Below, piece by piece: positions 35,116 through 43,917 of a stretch of 64,000 bases of DNA. Made by a program: the position numbers and the translations under genes. Positions within the stretch are counted from its first letter, which is position 1. Each line of letters opens with the position of its first letter. Under the pieces are notes generated by a model. That model had not been told where the DNA came from and made no database searches. It saw only the letters and a program-made list of their open reading frames with translations. This DNA comes from Paenibacillus sp. XY044 (lineage in GTDB: Bacteria > Bacillota > Bacilli > Paenibacillales > Paenibacillaceae): NCBI RefSeq assembly GCF_002257645.1, contig NZ_NQMO01000003.1, forward strand, positions 1 through 64,000, in the 5' to 3' direction.

Positions 35116-36336
35116 CTAGTGAACATAACGCAGTCGGTCTGCGGCAGGATGATTTCTGCGCTGCGCCGGCGTCCACACCGTATGCCAGCCGGTCGATTGA
35201 ATAATTTGCAGGGCCAAGGTGATATTCGTCAAATATTCGTCAATTTGAAAATATAAGTCGCTTCCGATCACCTGACGTTCCTGTCTGTGGTCCAATGAGG
35301 AGCGGGTCTCCTCCAGGAAACACGAGGCGGCCGCGAACCGCGATAAGGAGTGGGATGGATCCGTTGCATAGATCGATTCGAACAACTGCGCGGCTTTCCC
35401 GAATTCGCCTTGATCATACAGCATTTCAGCGGCAATAAAGCAAAGATCGAGCGAGCTCTGGCTTCTCTCGTACGTTGGGATTCCCCCCAGTTTGTGCAGC
35501 AGTGTTTTCGCCTGGTCCACATAGCCCTGACGGTACAGCGCATAGATCAACTCGCTGGACTCATGAAGCGAAGGGTCGGGCTGAAGGGACATTGCGATAT
35601 CGATCATGCCGAGCACGATCGCGGATTTGGCTGTCTCCAACCTGTTAAACCTGGACAATTCGGGTAATCCCTTGCCGTCTTGCAGCACCCGGCTGCACAG
35701 ATATGCCGCTTGGAAAGCAGTAACGGAATGGGCGGCCGACTTCACCACGATCTTGTCCGGATCCATCGAACGCTGAGTCAGCAGCGCATGCGCCTCCTTG
35801 AACCGATGGGTGTGAATAAGGCACAAAATGTAAATGAGTTGAACGGACTCATTGAACCGCACATCATCAGTGTGCCGGCGCAACACGCCGCAGGCTTCCT
35901 CGTACGCCCCAAGCTCGGCCAGGGTCTGGCCGACCTGCAGTTCAGCAGCATCAGAGTTTCGGGCCATTTCCTGCAGCTGCCGGCATATTTCCGCATCCGT
36001 CTTCCCTGCGTCGTAGAGCAGGGCTCCCCATTCCGAGAGCGTTTTCCGGTGATGCTGACCCAGACTGATCACTTGGTGGAAGGCTTCCTCGGCTTCCTCG
36101 GTCCGTCCGCATGCATACAAAAGCCTCCCGTACTCGAGCCATCCCTGTGCTTCGTCAAAGTTTTCATCATTGGGCAAACTACCGGAAGCGTGGCGTGCAT
36201 GCGTCAGAGCTGACCGAATGTGCGTGATCGCCTCGCTGTTGTATCCGCGTGACCTATACCATAATCCCAGCTTAAAGTGCAGGGATGGGGAATGCGGGTA
36301 TGTTTGCAGCAGCAATATCAATTCATCTTTGGTCAT
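35116..36336 (-). CDS. Tetratricopeptide repeat protein
   Basis: 406 residues of helix pairs typical of TPR proteins, e.g. SLHFKLGLWYRSRGYNSEAITHIRSAL (first repeat), WLEYGRLLYACGRTEEAEEAFHQVISL and AAELQVGQTLAELGAYEEACGVL. There is no signal peptide or membrane helix. The start at 36336 has GGAGGG before it; the frame is open further to 36363. It is probably a protein-interaction scaffold; the partner is unknown. Confidence 0.75.
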   Translation of the reverse strand: MTKDELILLLQTYPHSPSLHFKLGLWYRSRGYNSEAITHIRSALTHARHASGSLPNDENFDEAQGWLEYGRLLYACGRTEEAEEAFHQVISLGQHHRKTLSEWGALLYDAGKTDAEICRQLQEMARNSDAAELQVGQTLAELGAYEEACGVLRRHTDDVRFNESVQLIYILCLIHTHRFKEAHALLTQRSMDPDKIVVKSAAHSVTAFQAAYLCSRVLQDGKGLPELSRFNRLETAKSAIVLGMIDIAMSLQPDPSLHESSELIYALYRQGYVDQAKTLLHKLGGIPTYERSQSSLDLCFIAAEMLYDQGEFGKAAQLFESIYATDPSHSLSRFAAASCFLEETRSSLDHRQERQVIGSDLYFQIDEYLTNITLALQIIQSTGWHTVWTPAQRRNHPAADRLRYVH

Positions 36337-36494
36337 ATTTGTACCCTCCAATATATAGAACAACCCAGTGAGCGAATAGTTGGCGAAAATGCAGAAAAAA
36401 TGTTTATTAAAAGAAATACATATCCGATTTTAGGTTGAGGTTCGAAAATACTGTGCGTTTCCAGGGGAATAATAAAGGAACTGATTCCTGCTCC

Positions 36495-36647
36495 TTAATG
36501 ATTCCGCCGGGTAGACTCAAGCGATTGCAAAATGTGCTGCAGCGGCGTGTCGGGGCTCCATTCTTTTTGCATTTGACGGAGCATGATTCTAATCTGCCAG
36601 GCCCGTCCCACCATATGGATCGATTGCGCTGTACGGTAACTTTTCAT
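36495..36647 (-). CDS. mciZ: MciZ-like FtsZ (Z-ring) inhibitor
   Basis: A 50-residue ORF on the reverse strand, start ATG 36647 behind GAGGGATCC, stop TAA at 36497-36495. The N-terminal part MKSYRTAQSIHMVGRAWQIR matches B. subtilis MciZ (pattern VGKAWEIRAKLKEYG), a 40-residue peptide made in the sporulating mother cell that blocks FtsZ polymerisation. Here the C-terminus is about 10 residues longer. mciZ is also beside nudF in B. subtilis, so position supports the call. Confidence 0.78.
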   Translation of the reverse strand: MKSYRTAQSIHMVGRAWQIRIMLRQMQKEWSPDTPLQHILQSLESTRRNH

Positions 36648-36748
36648 GAATGGATCCCTCTTTCCTTGGGGTGAAGTTTGTTATAATAAGACCATATGTG
36701 TCAGCATGGCCAAAAATGCTAGGTTTTAAATATAAGGAGGATCATAGA

Positions 36749-37333
36749 ATGAAAGAGTCTTTGCCATATATGCAGGAACAGTCCAAACATCTGGAGGAGG
36801 AGACCCTATCTACCGAATCTATTTTTCAGGGGAAGGTCGTATCTTTGCAGATTGACAAAGTCCGGCTTCCGGACGGCAATACGGCCACAAGGGAAATTAT
36901 CCGCCACCCCGGCGCGGTAGCCGTTCTGGCTATCAAGGATGACCGCATGGTTCTGGTCGATCAGTACCGCCAGGCGATGGGACGGTGCGAGCTTGAAATT
37001 CCGGCCGGGAAGCTGGAGCCTGGGGAAGATCCGCTGGAAGCCGCCAAGCGTGAGCTCGTGGAGGAGACGGGATATAGCTGCGGTCGTCTGGAGCTGCTGC
37101 ATTCTTTTTATACCTCTCCCGGGTTTGCCGATGAGGTGATCCACCTGTACGTGGCTCACGATCTTCAAGGGGGCGATGCGGCGCCGGATGAGGATGAGTT
37201 CGTAGAGCTGCTGGAATTGACGATGGAAGAAGCGCTCCAAGCTATTTCGCAAGGATGGATCAGCGATGCCAAGACACTCATGGCGGTGTACGCCTGGAAG
37301 TTGAATAAGCTGACGGGTGAATTCCGCGTATGA
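36749..37333 (+). CDS. nudF: ADP-ribose pyrophosphatase NudF
   Basis: Nudix hydrolase splitting ADP-ribose into AMP and ribose-5-phosphate. 194 residues; the Nudix box GKLEPGEDPLEAAKRELVEETGYS fits G-x5-E-x7-REUxEExGU. ATG 36749 is behind ATAAGGAGGA. A TATAAT at 36682-36687 may be its -10. It overlaps the next gene by 4 bases (ATGA). Confidence 0.93.
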   Translation: MKESLPYMQEQSKHLEEETLSTESIFQGKVVSLQIDKVRLPDGNTATREIIRHPGAVAVLAIKDDRMVLVDQYRQAMGRCELEIPAGKLEPGEDPLEAAKRELVEETGYSCGRLELLHSFYTSPGFADEVIHLYVAHDLQGGDAAPDEDEFVELLELTMEEALQAISQGWISDAKTLMAVYAWKLNKLTGEFRV

Positions 37334-38571
37334 GCCATCCGGAACGCATCAGTCACCAAGAGCTTGCATACGAGTCGGATATTTTGAGCGAATACTTTGC
37401 TGATCTGCACATCCATATCGGCAGAACGAACGACGGGCATGCAGTCAAAATTAGCGGCAGCGCCAACCTGACGTTCGCGAACATCGCCAAGGAAGCATCG
37501 GAGCGCAAAGGAATCGAGCTGGTAGGCATTATCGACTGCCACTCGCCGGTCGTCCAGAAGGATATTATCGATTGCCTGGAATCCGGTGAAATGAGCGAAG
37601 TGCAGGGCGGGGGAATCGCCTACCGGGGAACGACGATCCTTCTTGGCTCGGAAATTGAAATATACGAACAAGGCAGAGGCGCTGCGCACCTGCTCGTATA
37701 TTTTGCGGACCTTTCCACCATGCAGCGCTTCACGGCCTGGATGTCGGGCCATATGAAGAACGTAAACCTGAGCTCACAGCGCATTTATGTTTCGGGACGG
37801 GAACTGCAGGCCAAGGTGTACGATATGGGAGGTATCATGATTCCCGCCCACGTGTTTACTCCGCACAAAGGCTTGTACGGCAGCATGACGCCGCGGATGG
37901 AGTATGTGATTGACCCGGGACTTGTGAGCGGAATCGAGCTCGGGCTGAGCTCGGATTCGGAAATGGCCGGACTGATATCGGAGCTCGATCCGTATACATT
38001 TGTAACCAACTCCGACGCCCATTCCCTGGGTAAAATCGCCCGCGAGTACAACCGGATCCGTATGGCTGAGCCGAACTTCGCAGAATTTCGCAAAGCGCTG
38101 GAGATGGTGGATGGCAGGCGTGTGACAGGGAACTACGGCCTCAATCCCCGCCTGGGTAAGTATCACCGCACTTACTGCCATGGCTGCAGCCGCGTATTGG
38201 ACGTAGAACATGGTGGGGCAGACTGCCCTTTCTGTGGCAGCACTAAGCGCGTGCAGGGGGTACTCGACCGGATCCTCGATATCGCTGACCGCAAGGAGTC
38301 TTATATGCCAGCTTCCCGGCCGGAATATCATTACCAGGTTCCGCTTGAGTTCATTCCGGGTCTCGGTAAGGCCAAAATGAGACTGCTGCTGGAGCGGTTC
38401 GGCACGGAAATGTCGATCCTCCACCACGCGGCTGAAGCAGATATCGCGGAGGTCGTGGGCACCGAATTGGCGCGGATGATCGTTATGGCCAGAAACGGCA
38501 GCCTGAAGCTGACCTCGGGCGGGGGAGGAACTTACGGCAAAGTGGAAGGGATGTCCGTATCCAAGACATAG
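37330..38571 (+). CDS. Endonuclease Q (EndoQ)-like PHP-domain protein
   Basis: 413 residues: an N-terminal PHP metal domain (FADLHIHIGRT, GIIDCH, MIPAHVFTPHKGLYG and TNSDAHSLG), a zinc ribbon (CHGCSRVLD...CPFCGS, about 282-305) and a C-terminal helix-hairpin-helix (FIPGLGKAKMRLLLERFG). This layout is that of EndoQ (TIGR00375), which nicks 5' of deaminated bases such as hypoxanthine, xanthine and uracil in archaea and some Bacillota. It overlaps nudF; both may serve nucleotide/DNA quality control, which is inference. Confidence 0.83.
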   Translation: MSHPERISHQELAYESDILSEYFADLHIHIGRTNDGHAVKISGSANLTFANIAKEASERKGIELVGIIDCHSPVVQKDIIDCLESGEMSEVQGGGIAYRGTTILLGSEIEIYEQGRGAAHLLVYFADLSTMQRFTAWMSGHMKNVNLSSQRIYVSGRELQAKVYDMGGIMIPAHVFTPHKGLYGSMTPRMEYVIDPGLVSGIELGLSSDSEMAGLISELDPYTFVTNSDAHSLGKIAREYNRIRMAEPNFAEFRKALEMVDGRRVTGNYGLNPRLGKYHRTYCHGCSRVLDVEHGGADCPFCGSTKRVQGVLDRILDIADRKESYMPASRPEYHYQVPLEFIPGLGKAKMRLLLERFGTEMSILHHAAEADIAEVVGTELARMIVMARNGSLKLTSGGGGTYGKVEGMSVSKT

Positions 38572-38627
38572 TTTGGGACTTGCCATCATACAGTAGGGGT
38601 ATGCGAATGGAAAGGGGAGAAACCTGC

Positions 38628-39278
38628 ATGCGAGCTTTCCGCCATGCCCTGAAAGAACAAAACATCTTGTATATATTTGTCGCCGTACTGTTTCTAGTTG
38701 GAGTCATCTTCGGAGCGCTCATGGTCAATGCTCTTTCCCTTGAACAGCAGCAGGACTTGGGACGATATTTGGGCAATTTTTTCGTAACCGTTAACCAGGG
38801 AACGGAGGCAGGTCAGCCCGCGCACTCCTACTGGGATATTGCCGGCCTGCATCTGAAATGGGTCGGGCTGATTTGGATTCTCGGCCTGTCGGTCATCGGC
38901 CTGCCCGGCATTCTGATCCTCGATTTTTTGAAAGGCGTACTAGTCGGCTTTACGGTGGGCTACCTGGTTGGCCAATTTTCGTGGCACGGCCTGCTGTTTG
39001 CGCTGGTGTCGGTGGCTCCGCCGAACCTGCTCATCATTCCGGTACTGATCATTTGCAGCGTATCGGCCATCGCCTTTTCGCTTCATATTATTAAAAACCG
39101 GGTGATGCTCCAGCGTCCTGGCAACATTACCCGCCCCTTCGCTTCGTATGTCGGCATGACGCTCGTTATGGGCCTCCTCATGCTCGGCATCTCATCGTTT
39201 GAAACCTGGGTGACCCCCACGATGATGCGGTGGGTGACGCCCATGCTGATCCACGCTCCTGCCATCTCCGGCCTGTAA
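38628..39278 (+). CDS. spoIIM: Stage II sporulation protein M
   Basis: Membrane component of the engulfment complex with SpoIID and SpoIIP. 216 residues from ATG 38628 (AAAGGGGAG before it), with five or so membrane helices and the conserved GQPAHSYWDIAGLHLKWVGLIWILGLSVIGLPGILILDFLKGVLVGF stretch in the middle. Longer in-frame starts at 38580 and 38607 lack a good site. Followed closely by the fur promoter. Confidence 0.9.
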   Translation: MRAFRHALKEQNILYIFVAVLFLVGVIFGALMVNALSLEQQQDLGRYLGNFFVTVNQGTEAGQPAHSYWDIAGLHLKWVGLIWILGLSVIGLPGILILDFLKGVLVGFTVGYLVGQFSWHGLLFALVSVAPPNLLIIPVLIICSVSAIAFSLHIIKNRVMLQRPGNITRPFASYVGMTLVMGLLMLGISSFETWVTPTMMRWVTPMLIHAPAISGL

Positions 39279-39289
39279 GGCAAAAGCGT

Positions 39290-39319
39290 TTGACTTTGTT
39301 TGGCAACTCCCCATATAAT
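39290..39319 (+). promoter_or_regulatory. Sigma-A promoter of fur
   Basis: TTGACT (39290-39295) and TATAAT (39314-39319) are 18 bases apart, a near-consensus promoter 53 bases before fur. No clear Fur box (GATAATGATAATCATTATC) overlaps it. Confidence 0.8.
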
Positions 39320-39371
39320 GAGAGAAGCGGTTATAGATAGGTGCAGAGATTTTCCTGTGGGGAGGGAGACA

Positions 39372-39839
39372 ATGGAAGCACGGATCGATAAAATCAAACA
39401 ACAATTACAATCCCAGGGCTATAAGCTGACACCCCAGCGGGAAGCTACCCTCAGAGTATTATTGGAGAATGAAGAAGACCATCTGAGTGCGGAAGATGTA
39501 TTTATGCTTGTAAAAGAAAAGGCTCCGGAAATCGGTCTGGCAACCGTGTACCGTACCTTGGAGCTGCTGAGCGAGCTGCATGTGGTCGAGAAGATCAACT
39601 TTGGCGACGGTGTGGCCAGATACGATCTACGCACCGATACGGCCAAGCATCACCATCATCATATGATCTGCGTGAAATGCGGAAGCATGGATGAGATTCG
39701 CGAGGACTGGCTTGGACCGCTGGAAGAGCGGGTTGAACGGGAGTTCAACTTTACCGTCTCGGACCACCGTCTTGATTTCCACGGGGTATGCTACCGCTGT
39801 AAGGCGAAGGAAGAAAACGGCGGCAGCGATGACAAGTAA
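39372..39839 (+). CDS. fur: Fur family transcriptional regulator
   Basis: Ferric uptake regulator, 155 residues. Winged-helix N-terminus (GYKLTPQREATLRVL...GLATVYRTLELLSELHVVEKI), metal-binding HHHHH segment (about 93-98), and two Cys pairs CVKC and CYRC for structural zinc. ATG 39372 follows GGGAGGGAGA. It sits where B. subtilis has fur (spoIIM-fur-yqzK-xerD), rather than perR or zur. Confidence 0.9.
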   Translation: MEARIDKIKQQLQSQGYKLTPQREATLRVLLENEEDHLSAEDVFMLVKEKAPEIGLATVYRTLELLSELHVVEKINFGDGVARYDLRTDTAKHHHHHMICVKCGSMDEIREDWLGPLEERVEREFNFTVSDHRLDFHGVCYRCKAKEENGGSDDK

Positions 39840-39874
39840 TCATACAACGATTTTATAATATGATCTTGACGATC

Positions 39875-39914
39875 AAAGCTCTCTGCCCGGCATGCGCCGG
39901 AAGGGAGCTTTTTT
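39875..39914 (+). terminator. Rho-independent terminator of fur
   Basis: AAAGCTCTC (39875-39883) pairs with GGGAGCTTT around an inner GC-rich loop, followed by TTTTTT. Confidence 0.8.
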
Positions 39915-40024
39915 GGTCCGGGCGTCCTGGGGCATACACGGGGACAAACCTTCATATGCTGGATATAGCAAGGATGAACGGGGAGGAGCTCTTCTCCTTC
40001 ATCGGAAGGTGAGGTATTGCCAGG

Positions 40025-40258
40025 ATGATCATTTCGCTGCGGAAATGGCTGTCTGTACTCAAGTTCCTGATCGTCTTCGTCTCTTTGGCCTATATGTTCT
40101 ATCACGTGCTGACCCTGTTCTCCGCTTGGATCACGCCGGTAGACCATTACCGGATTCCGGAGGGCCACGCCGTCAAGGCATTTCAGTCCGGTGACGGGGC
40201 AAAAGATGGGGAGCGGATGGGAGACAGGCTCCGTTTTTATTTTTGGTATGGAGAATAA
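40025..40258 (+). CDS. yqzK: DUF4227 family protein (YqzK)
   Basis: A 77-residue protein with a basic start, one membrane helix (about 9-32) and the C-terminal motif GDRLRFYFWYGE typical of DUF4227. YqzK lies between fur and xerD in B. subtilis, as here. ATG 40025 follows GGTGAGGTATTGCCAGG. Function unknown. Confidence 0.85.
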   Translation: MIISLRKWLSVLKFLIVFVSLAYMFYHVLTLFSAWITPVDHYRIPEGHAVKAFQSGDGAKDGERMGDRLRFYFWYGE

Positions 40259-40351
40259 TGCCTCTGGCAGGGGACGTCCGCCCTGCTGTCGAAGTAGAAC
40301 AGGAAGAAGTTACATCAATTCAAAATGAACCCGAAGGAGCTGTTTCACGAC

Positions 40352-41266
40352 ATGATACAGTATGTACAGCCCTTCATTCGGTACATCCGTGAGGAGAAAG
40401 GGCTGTCCAGTAATACACTTGAATCGTACACCCGTGATGTCCGGCAGTTTGTGGGATTTATAGAGGAGCGGGGGCTAAGCTCGGCGGATCAGGTCAAACG
40501 GACGCATATCCAAATGTATCTGAACCTGAAGAAGCAGGAGCGCCTGGCCCCGGCGACGCTCGCCCGCAAACTGGTTTCCGTGCGGTCTTTTTTTCATTAT
40601 TTGATCCGGGAATCCGTCATCCGGCAGGATCCGAGTCTTGGACTCGATACTCCCCGGCTGGAGAAGAAGCCTCCCAGGGTTCTGTCCATCGGGGAAGTGA
40701 ACCGGCTGCTGGAAGCTCCCGACGTCTCCGTGCCGCAGGGACTTCGGGACAAAGCCATGCTGGAACTGCTCTACGGAACCGGCCTGAAAGTATCGGAACT
40801 CATCTCCTTGAACGTGGACGATGTCAATTTGGACATGCATTTCCTCCGCTGCACAAGCAGTGCGGGCAAGGAACGGGTGCTTCCAATCAACGGGATTTCC
40901 GCAGGGGCGGTTAGGCAGTACCTGACCGGAATGAGGGACCCGCTAGTACGGGAAACCTCCTCGGACGACCGCGGCCTGTTTCTGAATCTGACGGGCAGCC
41001 GCTTGACGCGCCAGGGATTCTGGAAGGTGTTGAAAAAATACGCAGCCGATGCGGGGATCGAAGGCGAGATTACGCCCCATACGCTTAGGCATTCGTTTGC
41101 CGCGCATCTGCTGGAGAACGGAGCCGATATGCGCTCCGTACAGGAGATGCTGGGGCATGCCGATATGGCGACCACCCAAATGTATACAATGAATACGAAA
41201 AGAACGATGAAGGACGTCTACGAGGAACACCATCCCCGGGGACGGGATCATTCCATTACCGATTAG
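40352..41266 (+). CDS. xerD: Tyrosine recombinase XerD with Lys in place of the first catalytic Arg
   Basis: Site-specific recombinase resolving chromosome dimers at dif. From ATG 40352 (304 residues, AAGGAG at 40334-40339) the SAM-like core-binding domain (FIRYIREEKGLSSNTLESYTRDV) and catalytic domain are complete. Catalytic set by position: Lys146 (GTGLKVSEL, codon AAA at 40787-40789) where Arg is expected, Lys173 (GKERVLP), HxLRH His243/Arg246, His269 (GHAD) and Tyr278. The longer start at 40325 has a poor ribosome site. The change of Arg I to Lys is unusual. Confidence 0.9.
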   Translation: MIQYVQPFIRYIREEKGLSSNTLESYTRDVRQFVGFIEERGLSSADQVKRTHIQMYLNLKKQERLAPATLARKLVSVRSFFHYLIRESVIRQDPSLGLDTPRLEKKPPRVLSIGEVNRLLEAPDVSVPQGLRDKAMLELLYGTGLKVSELISLNVDDVNLDMHFLRCTSSAGKERVLPINGISAGAVRQYLTGMRDPLVRETSSDDRGLFLNLTGSRLTRQGFWKVLKKYAADAGIEGEITPHTLRHSFAAHLLENGADMRSVQEMLGHADMATTQMYTMNTKRTMKDVYEEHHPRGRDHSITD

Positions 41267-41280
41267 GAGAGATTATACGC

Positions 41281-42105
41281 ATGTCAACGACACAGCTGAA
41301 ACAAATTCAAGAGGCAGCTGCCTTTATCCAGAGCAAAGGAGGCGTTCAACCGGAAGTCGGCCTGATTCTCGGTTCCGGTCTCGGCATTTTGGCTGACCTG
41401 ATTCAGGACGGCATTTCCATCGCCTACGGGGATATTCCCCATTTTCCGGTATCGACGGTAGAAGGTCATGCGGGCGAGCTTCTGCTCGGTACGATCGAAG
41501 GTCGAAGCGTCGTTTTGATGAAAGGGCGCTTCCACATGTATGAGGGCTACGGTCCGGAAGTGACGGCATTCCCGGTAAGGGTGATGAAAGAGCTCGGCGT
41601 GAAGAGCCTGCTGGTGACCAACGCGGCCGGCGGCATTAACACTTCTTTCGAGCCGGGAGACCTGATGGTCCTTACCGACCATCTGAACATGACCGGCCGC
41701 AATCCGCTCATCGGTGCGAACGACCCGGCGCTCGGCGTCCGCTTCCCTGACATGTCCGAGGGCTACAGCCGGCGGCTTCGCCAGCTCTTGAAGGACACCG
41801 CCGCGTCGAAGAATATTCCGGTCCGCGAAGGCGTGTATGCCGGCCTGCTTGGACCGACGTACGAAACGCCGGCCGAAATCCGCATGCTGCGCACGCTGGG
41901 AGCGGACGCCGTCGGCATGTCGACGGTATCGGAGACGATCGTGGCCCGGCACGCCGGCCTGGAAGTGCTCGGCATTTCCTGCATCAGCAACATGGCGGCA
42001 GGCATTTTGGACCAGCCTCTGTCCCATGAAGAGGTGATGGAAACGACTGAGAGAGTTCGCGAGAAATTTCTTGGCCTTGTGCTTGCCGTCATTCCTCATA
42101 TGTAA
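41281..42105 (+). CDS. punA: Purine-nucleoside phosphorylase
   Basis: Trimeric-type PNP cleaving inosine and guanosine. 274 residues with LILGSGLGILAD, GRFHMYEGY, VTNAAGGINTSFEPGDLMVLTDHLN, and GVYAGLLGPTYETPAEIRM, VGMSTVSETIVARH. The ATG follows AGGAGAG, 14 bases after xerD. B. subtilis has drm (phosphopentomutase) between xerD and this gene; it is absent here. Confidence 0.95.
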   Translation: MSTTQLKQIQEAAAFIQSKGGVQPEVGLILGSGLGILADLIQDGISIAYGDIPHFPVSTVEGHAGELLLGTIEGRSVVLMKGRFHMYEGYGPEVTAFPVRVMKELGVKSLLVTNAAGGINTSFEPGDLMVLTDHLNMTGRNPLIGANDPALGVRFPDMSEGYSRRLRQLLKDTAASKNIPVREGVYAGLLGPTYETPAEIRMLRTLGADAVGMSTVSETIVARHAGLEVLGISCISNMAAGILDQPLSHEEVMETTERVREKFLGLVLAVIPHM

Positions 42106-42129
42106 TTTGCAAGGCCATTTCATCAAAGC

Positions 42130-42163
42130 AACCCCCGCAGGATAACTCCTGCGGGGGTTTTTG
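42130..42163 (+). terminator. Rho-independent terminator of punA
   Basis: AACCCCCGCAGGA (42130-42142) pairs with TCCTGCGGGGGTT (42147-42159), loop TAAC, then TTT. Confidence 0.93.
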
Positions 42164-42284
42164 CGCTTTTCCAAAAATAAATCAGCGCTAAGCCTCCCCG
42201 GCATGGAATATTTTTCTCTGATCCTGACGAAACTGAAAGACAGTAACCATTTCAATTTACCAATAGGTCAGGAGGGGACTTATT

Positions 42285-43472
42285 TTGAAAAGAACGATAC
42301 TGGCGCTCGCGCTGTCCTTCGGACTGTCCACGGTGGCGTTGCCTTATTTGGGGTATGCCGAGGAAGCGCCAAAAGGCGGCCGGACTCCGGCCGTGGAGCT
42401 TGCGGCGAATGCTAGGTCAGCCATCCTCATGGATGCGGATACGGGAACGGTCATTTATGAAAAGAACAGCCATGATAAACTTCCGCCGGCAAGCATTACA
42501 AAAATTATGACCATGCTGCTGACGATGGAAGCGATTGACGAGGGCAAGCTGAAAATGACCGATATGGTCCGGACGAGTGAATATGCGGCGTCGATGGGCG
42601 GTTCGCAGATTTTCCTCGAGCCGGGTGAAGAAATGACGGTCAACGAAATGCTCAAGGGCATCGCAATGGCTTCCGGCAACGATGCATCGGTGGCGATGGC
42701 CGAAAAAATCGCCGGCACGGAGCAGGCTTTTGTGCAAATGATGAACGACAAGGCGCAGGAGCTCGGACTGAAGGATACCCATTTCATTAACTGCAATGGG
42801 CTTCCTGCCGAGAACCACTACTCCTCGGCTCATGACATCGCAGTGATCAGCCGTGAACTGTTAAAGCATACGGAAATCACGAAATACACCGGTTCTTATC
42901 AGGACTACTTGCGAAAAGATTCGGAAAAGCCCTTCTGGCTCGTAAATACGAACAAGCTGGTCCGCTTCTATACAGGGGCTGACGGTCTCAAAACGGGGTA
43001 TACCTCGGAGGCGAAGTTCTGTCTTTCGGCCACAGCCAAGAATGGCAACTTGAGAGCTATCGCCGTGGTGTTGGGCGAACCCAACACCAAGACACGGAAC
43101 GAAGAAGTGTCCAAAATGTTCGACTATATGTTTGCCCAGTACAGCACGCATACCATTTTCAACCCGGGTGACCTTATGGGTACGGTGAAAGTGAACAAGG
43201 GCAATACGAAGGAATTAACCTTGAAGGCTGGACAAACCTACAGCGTCCTGACGAAGAAAAACGCCAAGGCGGCGGGCATCCGCCATGAAGTGGTCGTACC
43301 GAAGGAGATCAAGGCTCCGGTCCAGCAGGGACAGGTTCTCGGCAAACTGGTCGTCTACGAGGGCGACAAGGTGCTGAAGGAATTTGAGCTGAAGTCTCCG
43401 GAAATGGTAGGAAAGGCCGGATGGTGGAAGCTGTTCAAACGGACGACATCGAAATTGTTTCTTGTAGATTGA
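42285..43472 (+). CDS. dacF: D-alanyl-D-alanine carboxypeptidase (DacF-like)
   Basis: Penicillin-binding serine carboxypeptidase of the S11 family, 395 residues. Signal peptide about 1-26; active-site Ser in PPASITKIM (SxxK), MASGNDASVAMAE (SxN) and GLKTGYTSEA (KTG). A C-terminal PBP5-like domain follows. The start is TTG 42285 behind CAGGAGGGG. DacF precedes spoIIA in B. subtilis and acts on spore peptidoglycan from the forespore side; the same order here supports the name over DacA. Confidence 0.92.
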   Translation: MKRTILALALSFGLSTVALPYLGYAEEAPKGGRTPAVELAANARSAILMDADTGTVIYEKNSHDKLPPASITKIMTMLLTMEAIDEGKLKMTDMVRTSEYAASMGGSQIFLEPGEEMTVNEMLKGIAMASGNDASVAMAEKIAGTEQAFVQMMNDKAQELGLKDTHFINCNGLPAENHYSSAHDIAVISRELLKHTEITKYTGSYQDYLRKDSEKPFWLVNTNKLVRFYTGADGLKTGYTSEAKFCLSATAKNGNLRAIAVVLGEPNTKTRNEEVSKMFDYMFAQYSTHTIFNPGDLMGTVKVNKGNTKELTLKAGQTYSVLTKKNAKAAGIRHEVVVPKEIKAPVQQGQVLGKLVVYEGDKVLKEFELKSPEMVGKAGWWKLFKRTTSKLFLVD

Positions 43473-43491
43473 TAGCGGTTTTCTTCTAGTT

Positions 43492-43531
43492 TTGTCGTGA
43501 TGCAGGAATCCGGTTTTACTTCGTAGAAATC
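43492..43531 (+). promoter_or_regulatory. Sigma-H promoter for spoIIA with possible 0A half box
   Basis: GCAGGAATC (43502-43510) and GTAGAAATC (43523-43531) with 12 bases between fit sigma-H elements (RnAGGAwww and RnnGAATww), with one mismatch in the -10. TGTCGTG at about 43492-43498 is a 5-of-7 match to the 0A box. B. subtilis spoIIA is sigma-H and Spo0A dependent. Confidence 0.6.
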
Positions 43532-43563
43532 GTTGTTCATGACAGGGAGGAGAGTGAGCAAAC

Positions 43564-43917
43564 GTGAATCTGCAAGTGGAAATGGAGCATCACCGCAATA
43601 TCTTGATTGTACGTTTATCGGGAGAGCTCGATCACCATACGGCTGACCATGTCCGCATGAAAATGGATGAGACGATCCAGCGCGGACTGACCGACCATCT
43701 GGTGCTCAGCCTGAAAAATTTACAGTTCATGGACAGCTCCGGACTGGGTGTAATCCTCGGAAGGTACAAGCTGATCAAGGCAAAGGGCGGCAAAATGGCG
43801 GTATGCGACGTTAATCCTACCGTGTATCGTCTGCTCGATATGTCCGGCTTGTTCAAAATTATGCCCATTTATGATAACGAGGGTCATGCGCTCTCGGGTT
43901 TGGAGGTCGTGTCATGA
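43564..43917 (+). CDS. spoIIAA: Anti-sigma F factor antagonist SpoIIAA
   Basis: STAS-domain protein that frees sigma-F by binding SpoIIAB. 117 residues, [13 protein letters not shown] and the phospho-acceptor Ser in [15 protein letters not shown] (Ser58/59). The start is GTG with GGGAGGAG about 12 bases upstream. It overlaps spoIIAB by 4 bases. Confidence 0.97.
   Translation: MNLQVEMEHHRNILIVRLSGELDHHTADHVRMKMDETIQRGLTDHLVLSLKNLQFMDSSGLGVILGRYKLIKAKGGKMAVCDVNPTVYRLLDMSGLFKIMPIYDNEGHALSGLEVVS

Noticed and set aside
36435..36674. Forward 79-residue ORF upstream of nudF
   Set aside because: No ribosome site or family; the reverse strand holds the better supported mciZ.
41284..42255. 323-residue reverse ORF opposite punA
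   Set aside because: Shadow ORF rich in His and Arg, opposite a clear purine-nucleoside phosphorylase.
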